64,000 nt of DNA, taken from assembly GCA_022821685.1 (NCBI GenBank), contig JAJEDD010000040.1:1-64000 (forward strand). The letters run 5' to 3'. Origin of the DNA: Acidimicrobiia bacterium (GTDB taxonomy: Bacteria > Actinomycetota > Acidimicrobiia > Acidimicrobiales > Aldehydirespiratoraceae). The translations under genes were made by a program, and so were the position numbers. Positions 15,720 through 24,584 of this stretch are shown in pieces. Within the stretch, counting starts at the first letter, position 1; each line of letters begins with the position of its first letter. Under the pieces are notes generated by a model that ran no database searches, was not told the origin of the DNA, and saw only the letters and a program-made list of their open reading frames with translations.

Positions 15720-16787
15720 CTACTGGTTGAGGATGCCGCTCGCTTCGATGATGGCGATGGTCTGCTCGAAGCCGCCGCCGAGGGCGTCGAAGTCCACGCT
15801 GCCGATCTCCAGCGCCTTCAGCGGCGGAAGGATGTCGGCCGGCTCGACCCCGGCGGCCAGCGGATACTCGAAGGTCCGCTCGCTGAAGTAGCGCTGCACC
15901 GGCGCGGTTAGCAGGTAGGCGATCAGCTCGTTGGCGGCCTGCCGGTTCTGGCTGCCCGCGGTGATGGTGGCGGCGGTGATGATGAGCAGCGAGCCGATGT
16001 CGTCGTCGGCCAAGTCATGGTTGGCGGCCCGGTGGCGGTCGCCCGCGGCCGCAGCTTCCTGGTACTGGTAGTAGTGGTTGACCAGGCCCATGTCGATCTC
16101 GCCCCGGCCCGCGGCCTCGACGATGGACCGGTTGTTGGGGTAGTAGCGGGCGTCGTTGGCCACCATGGCGTCGAGCCAGTCGGCGGCCGCGTCGTTGCCA
16201 TACTGGTCGCGGAACACAGTGAACCAGTCGACGAACGAGCCGTTGGTGGCGGGAATGGCCACCCGTCCCCGGTAACGGTCTTCGACCAGGTCGAACACCG
16301 ACTCGGGAAGCTCGTCGGGCGGCACCGCGTCCAGGTTGTGGACCAGGACGCGCTTGCGGCCCGAGAAGCCGACCCAGGTGTCCGACCCCGAGCGGCCCTC
16401 CGCGCCGACGAGGCCCAGCACCTCGTCATCGATGACGCCGAGCAGGTCGGCGCTCTCGAGGAACCCGACCGGGCCGGGCGAGCGCGACAAGAAGACATCG
16501 GCCCCAGTTCGGTCGCCCTCCTCGGCCAAAAGCAGGGCCAGATCGGTGGAACTCCCCCACCGCACGGCCACGTCGGTGCCGGTCTCGCAGGCGAACGCCT
16601 CCAGGGCGGGACCGATCAGGTTCTCGGTGCGGCCCGAGTAGACCGTGACCTCCCGGCCGTTGGACGATGCGCACTGGCCGCTGTAGATGTCGGCCGCGGT
16701 GCCGTCGAGATAGCGGGCCTCGTCCTGCCCGCACGCTCCCGCTAGCAGGGACAGGGCCACGGCCGCACTTGAGATTCGCCTGATCAT
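15720..16787 (-). CDS. iron(III) ABC transporter substrate-binding lipoprotein (FbpA/FutA type)
   Basis: This 355-residue secreted lipoprotein (signal AVALSLLAGAC) binds ferric iron. Family features are VTVYSGRTENLIGPALEAF at the start of the mature fold, VRWGSSTDLALLLAEEG, KRVLVHNLDAV, and a Tyr-rich hinge (MGLVNHYYQYQEAA) that supplies the iron-binding tyrosines. It begins just behind a promoter with a DtxR-like box overlapping the -35 region, so it should be repressed when iron is sufficient. The permease follows. Confidence 0.9.
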   Translation of the reverse strand: MIRRISSAAVALSLLAGACGQDEARYLDGTAADIYSGQCASSNGREVTVYSGRTENLIGPALEAFACETGTDVAVRWGSSTDLALLLAEEGDRTGADVFLSRSPGPVGFLESADLLGVIDDEVLGLVGAEGRSGSDTWVGFSGRKRVLVHNLDAVPPDELPESVFDLVEDRYRGRVAIPATNGSFVDWFTVFRDQYGNDAAADWLDAMVANDARYYPNNRSIVEAAGRGEIDMGLVNHYYQYQEAAAAGDRHRAANHDLADDDIGSLLIITAATITAGSQNRQAANELIAYLLTAPVQRYFSERTFEYPLAAGVEPADILPPLKALEIGSVDFDALGGGFEQTIAIIEASGILNQ

Positions 16788-16795
16788 GGCGCAGC

Positions 16796-16840
16796 ACTAT
16801 AGCCTCGGTTTGCGAAAATCGTAAAGTTAGCCTAACCAAC
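16796..16840 (-). promoter_or_regulatory. DtxR/IdeR box and promoter of the iron ABC operon
   Basis: GTTAGCCTAACC at 16826-16837 is the centre of a 19-bp site matching 15 of 19 positions of the IdeR consensus as I remember it. On the reverse strand TTACGA (16824-16819) and TATAGT (16801-16796), 17 nt apart, form the promoter of the binding-protein gene, so the box covers its -35 element. The same box lies just upstream of the forward flippase-glycosyltransferase gene. Confidence 0.7.
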
Positions 16841-16931
16841 ACCATGAACCTGCTCTCCATGAGCAGAGCGCGTCCCGGACCGCCCGCAAGACGATGGCCA
16901 ACCTAACCACACCATGAACCTGCTCTCCACA
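16827..16931. repeat. direct duplication of the start region of the flippase-GT2 gene
   Basis: A block from CCTAACCA through the ATG and first codons (ATGAACCTGCTCTCC) occurs at 16831-16858 and again at 16901-16928 with only small changes. The first copy begins a 20-codon dead-end frame (16844-16906, stop TAA). The second copy starts the real gene and keeps half of the iron box (AACCTAACC). Confidence 0.7.
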
Positions 16932-18776
16932 ATCAGGGCGCGTCTGCCCCGCGGCGCGGTGGTGGTGCTCGTCGCGACGGTCACTGGCTTGGCCGTGGTC
17001 GCGGTGGTATCCACTGTGGATGCCGAGGCGCTGGGGCGGGCCGCCCGGACAGCCCAGAGCGAGCCGCTGCGGGTGCTGGCCGCGCTGGCGGCGTTCGGCT
17101 TCGCCTTCGTGCTGCGGGCCGCAGCCTGGCGGCGGATCCTGCCCGGGCTCGGCTTCGGGCACGCGCTGGCGGGGATCCATCTGGCGCTGGGCGGCAACCA
17201 CCTACTGCCGCTGCGCCTCGGCGAGCCGCTGCGGGTGGTGAGCGTGGTGCGTCGAGCCGGGGTGGGCTTCGAGTCCGCCACCGCCTCCACGGTGGCGTTG
17301 CGCTCGGCCGACTTCATCACGGTGATCGGGCTCGGGTTGGTGGCCGGCCCGGCCGCGCTGGCGGGCCTGGCCGGATGGGGAGGATGGCTGGTTGTGGCCG
17401 CGGTAGTCGCCGCGTCAGCCGCGGCCTGGCTGTGGCTGCGCCGTCTAGCAGGACCCCGCAACCACGCCCACACGCGCGGCACTGGCGCCCCCGGATTCAT
17501 GGGTCCCCGAGACCGCGCGCACAAGCCCCATACCGTCGTACACCGACAAGCCAGCCCCAGCGCTGGCATGCACCCGCCCCACACCGATGGGCTCGAACCG
17601 GCCGGCACCCGCCTCGATGTGCGCATGCCCGGGCCGGCGGCGCTCGGGCTGTCGGCAGCCGCCTGGCTGGCGGAGGGCGTGCTGGTGTGGCAGGCCGCTC
17701 ATTGGGCCGGCTTGGAGATCGGCTATGCGCAGGCGCTCGGTGTGACGGCCGTGTCGGTTGCGGCCCAGATCGCGGCCATCGCTCCCGGAGGCTTCGGAAC
17801 CTATGAGGCTGCCGCGGTGGGCGCCTACGTCGCGCTCGGACACGATGCTGGCGACGCGCTGGTGGCCGCGCTGGGGGCCCACGCCCTGAAGACCGCTTAC
17901 TCGCTGGCCGCGGGAGCCGTCGCCATGGTCGCGCCCAGCCCCAGCCTGGCCGGAAGGCTCCGGCTGCACCGACCGGTAGCCCCTTCGCCCGGCGCGGCCA
18001 CCGAGCAGGCCGGCCGAATATCGCCGACCGGGGCGCCACCAGCAGCACATCCGACCGCACCCCACCCGGCCGCGGCGGAGCAGGCCGGGCCGATCGTGTT
18101 GTTCATGCCGGCCCACAACGAGGAGGAGTCCGTCGGAGCCTGCGTGCGCCGGGCGCCCGCCGCGGTGCTGGGCCGACCGGTGGAGGTGCTGGTGATGGAC
18201 GACGGCTCCACCGACGCAACCGCACATGTGGCCGCCGCGGCGGGCGCAGAGGTGATCAGCCTGCCCACCAACCGGGGGTTGGGCGCGGCCGTGAGGCTGG
18301 GCTTGGCCGAGGCGGTGGGCCTGGGGGCGGCTGCGGTGGCGTTCTGCGATGCCGACGGCGAGTACCCGCCCGAGGAACTTGAAGCGCTGATCGCTCCGAT
18401 ACTGGCTGGCGAGGCCGACTATGTGGCCGGCAGCCGCTTCCTGGGTCGGATCCACCACATGAGGCCCCACCGCCGGCTGGGGAACCTGGTCCTCACCCGG
18501 GCCCTGTCGATCGTGGCCCGTTGCAAGATCACCGACGGGCAGACCGGCTACCGCGCCTTCTCGGCGCTCGCCGCGGCCAACGCCGAGATCATCCACGACT
18601 ACAACTATGCGCAGGTGCTGACCCTCGACCTGCTGGCCAAGGGCTACCGGTACGCGGAGGTGCCGATCAGCTACCGCTTCCGCACCACGGGCCAGAGTTT
18701 CGTGAAGCTGGGCCGCTATCTGCGAAACGTCGTGCCCGCCGTCTACCGGGAACTGAACTCGGTGGCGCCAACCTGA
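16914..18776 (+). CDS. fusion of a flippase-like (LPG synthase TM) domain and a GT2 glycosyltransferase
   Basis: This 620-residue protein has two parts. Residues 1-340 form a multi-pass membrane domain of the lysylphosphatidylglycerol-synthase/flippase-like type (GGNHLLPLRLGEPLRVVSVVRR, IAPGGFGTYEAAAVGAYV are typical). A His/Pro-rich hydrophilic insert lies at about 185-235. Residues 395-620 are a GT2 transferase of the dolichyl-phosphate mannosyltransferase type (PAHNEEESVGACVRRA, VMDDGSTDATAHVA, AFCDADGEYPPEEL, DGQTGYRAFS, ISYRFRTTGQSF). Together they suggest making a polyprenyl-phosphate sugar and handling it at the membrane, which could supply the GT-C enzyme next door. The second of two duplicated ATGs is the start. 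It lies downstream of the iron box. Confidence 0.78.
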   Translation: MNLLSTIRARLPRGAVVVLVATVTGLAVVAVVSTVDAEALGRAARTAQSEPLRVLAALAAFGFAFVLRAAAWRRILPGLGFGHALAGIHLALGGNHLLPLRLGEPLRVVSVVRRAGVGFESATASTVALRSADFITVIGLGLVAGPAALAGLAGWGGWLVVAAVVAASAAAWLWLRRLAGPRNHAHTRGTGAPGFMGPRDRAHKPHTVVHRQASPSAGMHPPHTDGLEPAGTRLDVRMPGPAALGLSAAAWLAEGVLVWQAAHWAGLEIGYAQALGVTAVSVAAQIAAIAPGGFGTYEAAAVGAYVALGHDAGDALVAALGAHALKTAYSLAAGAVAMVAPSPSLAGRLRLHRPVAPSPGAATEQAGRISPTGAPPAAHPTAPHPAAAEQAGPIVLFMPAHNEEESVGACVRRAPAAVLGRPVEVLVMDDGSTDATAHVAAAAGAEVISLPTNRGLGAAVRLGLAEAVGLGAAAVAFCDADGEYPPEELEALIAPILAGEADYVAGSRFLGRIHHMRPHRRLGNLVLTRALSIVARCKITDGQTGYRAFSALAAANAEIIHDYNYAQVLTLDLLAKGYRYAEVPISYRFRTTGQSFVKLGRYLRNVVPAVYRELNSVAPT

Positions 18777-18822
18777 CATGAGCCTGCGCTGATAGGTCGC
18801 ATTAGCTGAAGTTGGCGATTGA

Positions 18823-18864
18823 TGTTAGGTATACCTATTATTATAGCTTAGGCCCACGAAAGGA
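18823..18864 (+). promoter_or_regulatory. DtxR-like palindrome, promoter and RBS of the FEA1-like gene
   Basis: TAGGTATACCTA (18826-18837) is a perfect palindrome matching the DtxR core. It lies between a -35-like TTGGCG (18812-18817) and a -10-like TATTAT (18836-18841), overlapping the latter. GAAAGGA at 18858-18864 is a good ribosome site 6 nt before the ATG. Iron repression of the gene is the natural reading. Confidence 0.65.
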
Positions 18865-18870
18865 CTAGCC

Positions 18871-20115
18871 ATGCACCGCTTCCCCTCCCGCCTCCTCGCG
18901 GCAGCTGCCCTCGCGGTGGCTGTCATCGCCGCCTCGTGCAGCAACGACGACGGCGCCACCGTCCGCGAGATCAACGACGGCTCAGAGTCAGTCTCCGCAT
19001 CCGGATCCGGCTCGGGATCAGCCAGCGGTTCTGGCAGCGCCAGCGGCAGCGGCTCAGCATCGGCCACCGCTACTGGATCTGCCTCGGCATCGGGCTCGGC
19101 CAGCGGCTCAGCGTCCGCCGGCGGCTCCGGCTCGGCGTCGGCGCCTGCGAACGGCGACTCGTCCGCCACTGCGGGCGACGGCGGCTACGAGTACGCATCC
19201 AACGTCGACTCGCACCGGCTGGTGGTGGCCGACATCTGCGGCATCGGCGACCTGCTCGACGCCGGCGACTTCGCAGCCGTCGAGGCCATCTACCGCAACG
19301 GCGAGCACTCGGTGAAGAGCGACGGGTCGATCCGCACCATCGGCGGCTTCGCGGCCCGCGACGACCGCAGCCACGGCCTCAACGACTACTACGGCACGTC
19401 CGCCCCGCTCGACGAGTTCGTGACGGCCGCGCTGGCGGGAACCGGGATGTTTGCGGGGCAGAGCGACGCGGTGCGGGGCCAGGGTGCGGAGAAGGGCATC
19501 CAGAACCAGGTGATGGTGGCCTGGACGGTGCACGAACTCAACGCCGCTCTCGCCAAGGCCGCCGACGGCAACTTCGATGTGGCCAGCGGTGCGGTACACA
19601 ACTGGGACGAGGGCTGGGCCTTCTTCCACGGGGCCGAGCCGGGCTGCGCTCCCTACGCCACCGGCAACAAGCGGGCCGGCAACTTCGGAACAACCGGCGC
19701 CGACGGCGAGACCGCTCTGGCCAACGAAGCGATCCTGGCCGCCATGATCGAGGGCCGCGACGCCCTGGTCTCCGGTGACGCGGCCACCGCCGAGGCGGCC
19801 GCGGCCGAGGTCATCCGCAACGTGGCCATCACCTATTCGCAGGCCGCCATCCGCTACGCCAGCCTTATCGAGGGCGACTTGGCCGACGGGAACGATGCCA
19901 AGGCCAAGGAGCATCAAGCTGAGGGTCTGGCCTTCTGGCGGGTGGTTGAGGCCTACATGGTTCCCGCGGGCGCCGCCGCCGCCGCCCTGGACGCCATCTT
20001 CAATCTGGACAATCCCCCGGGTGCCAACGGGTACGGCGCTGAGGTGCGCGCCGCGCTGGCGCCCGCGTGGGACGCCCTGGGCATCGCTGCGAGCGACATC
20101 GGCTCCCTTCAATAG
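18871..20115 (+). CDS. FEA1/H43-like iron-assimilation lipoprotein (tentative)
   Basis: This 414-residue lipoprotein (signal AVAVIAASC) has a long Ser/Gly/Ala tether (residues 40-105, built from GSGSAS-type repeats) and a mainly helical domain with NGEHSVKSDGSIRTIGGFA, HNWDEGWAFFHGAEPGCAPY and KAKEHQAEGLAFWRVVEAYM. The NG-SxKSDGSxRT-x-GFA pattern recalls the FEA1/H43 periplasmic iron-assimilation proteins of algae, for which related lipoproteins exist in marine actinobacteria. This is recalled, not searched; imelysin/EfeO-type domains are an alternative. The perfect iron box at its promoter and the adjacent Fe(III) transporter support an iron role. A hairpin terminator follows. Confidence 0.6.
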   Translation: MHRFPSRLLAAAALAVAVIAASCSNDDGATVREINDGSESVSASGSGSGSASGSGSASGSGSASATATGSASASGSASGSASAGGSGSASAPANGDSSATAGDGGYEYASNVDSHRLVVADICGIGDLLDAGDFAAVEAIYRNGEHSVKSDGSIRTIGGFAARDDRSHGLNDYYGTSAPLDEFVTAALAGTGMFAGQSDAVRGQGAEKGIQNQVMVAWTVHELNAALAKAADGNFDVASGAVHNWDEGWAFFHGAEPGCAPYATGNKRAGNFGTTGADGETALANEAILAAMIEGRDALVSGDAATAEAAAAEVIRNVAITYSQAAIRYASLIEGDLADGNDAKAKEHQAEGLAFWRVVEAYMVPAGAAAAALDAIFNLDNPPGANGYGAEVRAALAPAWDALGIAASDIGSLQ

Positions 20116-20131
20116 TCGCGAACCCAGGGTG

Positions 20132-20169
20132 CGGCGTCCCGGCGGCTTATGCGCTCCGCCGGGACGCCG
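20132..20169 (+). terminator. strong hairpin terminator after the FEA1-like gene
   Basis: A perfect 14-bp G+C-rich stem (20132-20145 with 20156-20169) and 10-nt loop begin 17 nt after the stop codon. No U-tract follows. The rest of the gap to the convergent FtsK gene (to 20276) shows nothing further. Confidence 0.75.
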
Positions 20170-20276
20170 AACTCTTCTCGACGCGGCGCGGTTCGAGGCC
20201 GATCAGTCTGGCGAACGAAGCTGGCCCATAGGGCGGAGGCGATGGGGTTGTGCAGCCGGGTTTGGTGCCGCGCCCT

Positions 20277-23200
20277 CTAGGCAGCCGGTGCGGCCAGGGC
20301 CACCTGCATCACCTCCGCCGCGCCGTCGGCGATCACTAGGCAGCGGCCCGGCAACGGTGGCGGGACCAGGCGGGCGGGCACCGTCGCGCCGAGCAGGTCG
20401 GCGTCGAGGGGGCCGGGCCTGAACAGCACCCCGGTGCGGCACGACCGCATCTCGTGAAGCCAGGTGCCGTAGCACGAGCGGAGCCGGTCGGCCGTCGTGG
20501 CCGCCACCAGATGGCTGCGGCCCGCAGTGGCAGCCGCGGTTGCGGCCAACAGTCCGGCCGGATCGCCGATCCGGTCGGCGTCGTCCACCAGCAGCAGGCG
20601 GCGGGCCTCGGTGTCACCGGCCTCGTCGAGCGAGTCAAGGGCCACAGGCTCAAGTCCGAGCAGGGCCGACAACTCGCCGGGCCGGTCGGCCACGACCACC
20701 ACCTCTGCTCCCGCGGCGCAGGCGGCCGCGCCGATGGCGGCCAGGGTGGCGGTGCGCCCGGTGCGGGGCGGTCCCAACACCAGGGCGTGCTCGCCATCGT
20801 GGAGGGTGATCCCGGCCGGTTCGAGGTTGAGGTCGCTGACGGCGAAGCGGATGCGGATGCGCCGATCCTCGATCTCGCCGTCGGCGGGCAGATCCTCCAC
20901 GAGAATCTGCTGGGGCAGCGATCCGATCCGGGCAGGCCCTCGCCCCGCGGGCGGGGCCACCTTGGCCGCCAATGCCGCGGCGGCTGCGGCCAGGTCGCCG
21001 CCGGCGGGCCGGGCGACCTGAACCTCCAAGCCATCGCCAGCCCTCACCGCCCGGCCGGCAACGAGATGGGCGGTGGGCTGCTTGAGCCCGAAGCGCAGCC
21101 CGTCGCTGGCGTCGGAGGTGGCGTGGACCAGAACCACCCCGGCGGAGGCGGCGAGGTCGGGCGGGAGGTCGGCGGCCCGGCCGATACTCACCGCCATCCG
21201 CACCTCCACCGCCGGGCCGTCGCCCCAGATGCGGGCGAAGTGGTCGTGGGGCTCCGGCTCGCGCACCGGATCGTGGGCGCGGACCAGTCCGGCGAGATCG
21301 TCCACCAGCAGCACCACCTCAGGGCGCTGTGAGCGGCCTGTTGCCCGGCGGGCGGCGACCTCATCGTCGAGAAGACGCAACAATCGGGTTCGCCGGTCGC
21401 CCTCGGTGGGAGCAGCGACCGCACCGACGTGGGGAAGGTGGCCGAGCGCCGACAGCGTGCCCGCGTCGAGGTCGATGCCGTAGATGTGCAGCATGTCGGG
21501 GGTGTGGGTGCGGCAGAGATCGAGGGCGACCGCGGCCAGGGTGGTGGTCGTGCCCGACCCGGGGCCGCCGATGACCACCAGATGGCCGTCGGACGGCTGC
21601 CATCCGCCGGGGAACTGCCGCTGGCGGGCAGGGTCGTCGGCCAGCCAGGCCGAGGCCTCCTGCGGCCCGACCGTCTCGCCCAGACGCTCGGCCGCGATCT
21701 CGTCGGGCAGGGGCGCAGGCCACGGCGAGCGGGGAGTGGCGCCCCCGAGGTTGTGGTGGGCGGCTCGGACGGCTTCCACCACCGAGTCGAGATCGCTGGG
21801 CCGGCCCTCGCAAGTCCGCACGGCACGCGACCCGACCGGGCCGACCCGCAGGCCGGTCGAGCTTTGGGGCGTGCTGCCGGTCACCAGCGCCGACTGGAAG
21901 GCGACCAACTCGCCCGGACCGAAGCGGGCCATGGCCCGACCGGGGCGCTGGCGGGGGATGCGGGCCGCGTCGGGGGCGTCGATCACATCGTTGGAGTCGT
22001 GGCGGTCGGTCACCCGCAGGGCGATGCGACACGATGTGTTGGCTCTGATGTCGTCGGTCACCACCCCGGCCGGCCGCTGGGTAGCCAGCACCATGTGCAC
22101 GCCGAGGCTGCGGCCCCGCTGCGCGATGCCGACCAACGATTGGAGGAACTCGGGCAACTCGGCGGCCAGCGTGGCGAACTCGTCCACCACCACCACCAGC
22201 CGGGGCAATCGGTCGCCGCCCGCGGAGCCGGCTCGGGCCCGGAAGGCGGCCAGGTTCTCGGCGCCCGCAGCTCGGAGGCGCTCCTCGCGGTGGCGCAGCT
22301 CGGCCTCCAGGCACACCAGCGCCCGCTCGGCCAAGCGGTCGTCGAGATCGGTGACCATGCCGGCCACATGGGGCATCTCCGAGCAGCGGTCGAAGGCGGC
22401 ACCGCCCTTGTAGTCGATGAGGACGAAGGCCAGGTGATCGGGGTCCGCCGACAGGGCCAGCGCGGCCACCATCGACCGCAGCAGTTCGGACTTGCCCGAG
22501 CCGGTTGTGCCTCCGATCAGCAGGTGGGGGCCGTCGGCCACCAGGTCGAGCACGAGGGGTCCGTCGGCGGCGGCGCCGATGGGCGCCCGCAGTTCGTCGG
22601 TGCCTCGGACAGCGGCCCAGCGACTCTCGACCGCCTGCGGCGTCGGTTCTCCGCCGATGAGGTCCAGCAGCGACATCGAGTCGGGGAGGCTGGCCGTGGC
22701 CGCCCGCAACTCGGGATCGTCGAGCCGGGCCAGGCGGGCTGCGGCTCCGGTGGCGGTTGCGACGGTGACGCCCCACGCCACCAGCGGACCCATCACCGCC
22801 GAGGACCGGGGATCCACCAGCTTCAGCCGGCCGGCGGCGTGGTCGATGTCCACAATGGTGGTGCAACTCGACGGCAGGTCACAGACGTCGCGTGAGATCA
22901 CGATCCCGGCGCACTCCGCGAGACCGAGCAGCACCCGGCCCGGCGCCGAGCGGCCAGTGCGCGTCTCGATTCCGTCGATCACGGCCAGCAGCGTTCGCTC
23001 GGAACTGCTCGCCGCGGCCGCTTCCACGGCCGGTGCCATGGAAGCGGACTCTGTGGCCACCAGTGCGCCGGGTTCACCCCCGCTGTCGATGGTGTGGGGC
23101 AGCCAGCCCATCCACGACCACTCCGCAGCGAGGCCCGGCGCCAAGCCCGCAACGGCCAGATCGGCCGGGCCATGAAGCACGGCGGCCTGCAAGACGAGGC

Positions 23201-24527
23201 TGCGGGCCACAGCTCGGGCGGGCGCCGCTGGGCCGACGATGCCCAACACCTCGCCGGGCAGCAGCGACACCGCCACCGGCACATCGGACAGGGGTTCGAT
23301 CCGGTGCAGGGCTGCAAGCGCGTCCGGCGCAGCCTGTGAGCCCCCGTCCACCTCCAGCGGCGGCGAATAGGGCACTTCTGCGGTACCAACGCCGAGGCGC
23401 ATGGCGTCGGGGTCGCCGCGGCGACGCTCCCAGCAGCGCTGCGACGGCGTCTCGGCCCGGCGGACCAGTTCGGCCAGGTCCGGGACGAGGGCGACGCGCC
23501 GGCGCCGCTCCGCGGCTCGCTCGGCGGGAAGCGCGGCGACGAAGCTCTCCACCCGCTGGGCCACCTCGATACAGGCCCGCCGATGGGAGAGGGCGGCCCG
23601 GCGGCGCCGCTCCAGCCAGGTGCCCACCGTGATCAGCGGGCCGAGGGCCGCGAACACGGCCATGAACGGACTCCAGACCACGGCCAGCACGAGCCCGGCC
23701 GCGGCGGGCAGGAAGATCCCGGCCCACGACAGGGGCTCATGATCGGGTCGGGCCGGAGCCGCCGCGGGCACACGCAGCGGAGTAGCGGCTGTAGGGGGCC
23801 GGCGCCGGGGTGGGCGATTGAAGGGGATGCGTCCCGCCGCCGCGCCGAGTCCGGCTCGCACCGCCGCGGGGGCGTCGTCGGGCTGGGTCCGCCACTGCAG
23901 CCCGGTGGCGCCGAGACGCACCGTGGCCCGCAACGGAATCCGGGTGGGCGCGGCCACTGCGCTCCCGGCCACGACCGTGCCGTTGCGGGATCCGAGGTCG
24001 CTGATCGCCGGTCGCCTCCCGGTCCCGCTCACACGGGCGTGTCGCCGGGAGACGGTGGGGTCATCGAGCACCAGATCGCAATCCGGCGAGCGTCCGATCA
24101 CCCAGTCGTCCGAGTCAGGCCACGCGAGACGGGTGCCGGCTCGCAGCCCTGCGGTCACGACCAGCGCGGTCCGGCGGTTGTGCCCGGTGCCCTGCCGGAG
24201 GTTCTGCCGACTGCTCTGTTGACGGTTCGGGCCGGGCGGTGACTGGGAGGAGGGCTGCTCGCCTGTGGGAGCGGCCTCAAGCAGCGCCCCCTCCCAGATC
24301 GGGACCGATGGCAGCAGAGTCTCGGGACTGTGCCAGCACCCGTCGATGATCAAGCCGCACCGGCTGCGGGAGCTGATTTGTCCGCTATCGCAGATTTGCT
24401 CGCGGTCGCCGGCTTGATGCGTTTCGCTGCTGAGCGCCGCGGCGAGATCCGACACCGTGTAGCCGTCGAGGCGAGGGTCGATCTCCACGATCCGCTCGAC
24501 GCCGTTGAGTCGGTGCCGGATCCGCAC
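20277..24527 (-). CDS. type VII secretion FHA-FtsK/SpoIIIE ATPase (EccC/EssC-like)
   Basis: This 1416-residue motor would drive export of WXG100-type proteins. An FHA phosphopeptide-binding domain lies at about 120-212 (IGRSPDC, VSRRHARV, GSRNGT), then a membrane stretch at 266-303. Three FtsK-type ATPase modules follow. Module 1 is canonical: Walker A IGGTTGSGKSE (671-681), Walker B VVVVDEFA (778-785), ATQRP (815). Module 2 has GGPGSGTTTT (987-996) and module 3 GPPRTGRTAT (1252-1261); both lack the Walker A lysine. EssC-like FHA placement and EccC-like triple ATPase are combined in one chain. Only the WXG100 gene accompanies it: no EccB, EccD, EccE or mycosin is in the window. Confidence 0.85.
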   Translation of the reverse strand: MRIRHRLNGVERIVEIDPRLDGYTVSDLAAALSSETHQAGDREQICDSGQISSRSRCGLIIDGCWHSPETLLPSVPIWEGALLEAAPTGEQPSSQSPPGPNRQQSSRQNLRQGTGHNRRTALVVTAGLRAGTRLAWPDSDDWVIGRSPDCDLVLDDPTVSRRHARVSGTGRRPAISDLGSRNGTVVAGSAVAAPTRIPLRATVRLGATGLQWRTQPDDAPAAVRAGLGAAAGRIPFNRPPRRRPPTAATPLRVPAAAPARPDHEPLSWAGIFLPAAAGLVLAVVWSPFMAVFAALGPLITVGTWLERRRRAALSHRRACIEVAQRVESFVAALPAERAAERRRRVALVPDLAELVRRAETPSQRCWERRRGDPDAMRLGVGTAEVPYSPPLEVDGGSQAAPDALAALHRIEPLSDVPVAVSLLPGEVLGIVGPAAPARAVARSLVLQAAVLHGPADLAVAGLAPGLAAEWSWMGWLPHTIDSGGEPGALVATESASMAPAVEAAAASSSERTLLAVIDGIETRTGRSAPGRVLLGLAECAGIVISRDVCDLPSSCTTIVDIDHAAGRLKLVDPRSSAVMGPLVAWGVTVATATGAAARLARLDDPELRAATASLPDSMSLLDLIGGEPTPQAVESRWAAVRGTDELRAPIGAAADGPLVLDLVADGPHLLIGGTTGSGKSELLRSMVAALALSADPDHLAFVLIDYKGGAAFDRCSEMPHVAGMVTDLDDRLAERALVCLEAELRHREERLRAAGAENLAAFRARAGSAGGDRLPRLVVVVDEFATLAAELPEFLQSLVGIAQRGRSLGVHMVLATQRPAGVVTDDIRANTSCRIALRVTDRHDSNDVIDAPDAARIPRQRPGRAMARFGPGELVAFQSALVTGSTPQSSTGLRVGPVGSRAVRTCEGRPSDLDSVVEAVRAAHHNLGGATPRSPWPAPLPDEIAAERLGETVGPQEASAWLADDPARQRQFPGGWQPSDGHLVVIGGPGSGTTTTLAAVALDLCRTHTPDMLHIYGIDLDAGTLSALGHLPHVGAVAAPTEGDRRTRLLRLLDDEVAARRATGRSQRPEVVLLVDDLAGLVRAHDPVREPEPHDHFARIWGDGPAVEVRMAVSIGRAADLPPDLAASAGVVLVHATSDASDGLRFGLKQPTAHLVAGRAVRAGDGLEVQVARPAGGDLAAAAAALAAKVAPPAGRGPARIGSLPQQILVEDLPADGEIEDRRIRIRFAVSDLNLEPAGITLHDGEHALVLGPPRTGRTATLAAIGAAACAAGAEVVVVADRPGELSALLGLEPVALDSLDEAGDTEARRLLLVDDADRIGDPAGLLAATAAATAGRSHLVAATTADRLRSCYGTWLHEMRSCRTGVLFRPGPLDADLLGATVPARLVPPPLPGRCLVIADGAAEVMQVALAAPAA

Positions 24528-24584
24528 CGGATTTCCGCTTCGCTGTCGCGTTCTCTGTTGCGCCCGGCCGCGCCAGAGCCGCGG

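Noticed and set aside
19000..19160. Minisatellite or mobile repeat in the FEA1-like gene
   Set aside because: The repeats encode a Ser/Gly/Ala linker with changing codons, which fits a protein tether better than a mobile DNA repeat.
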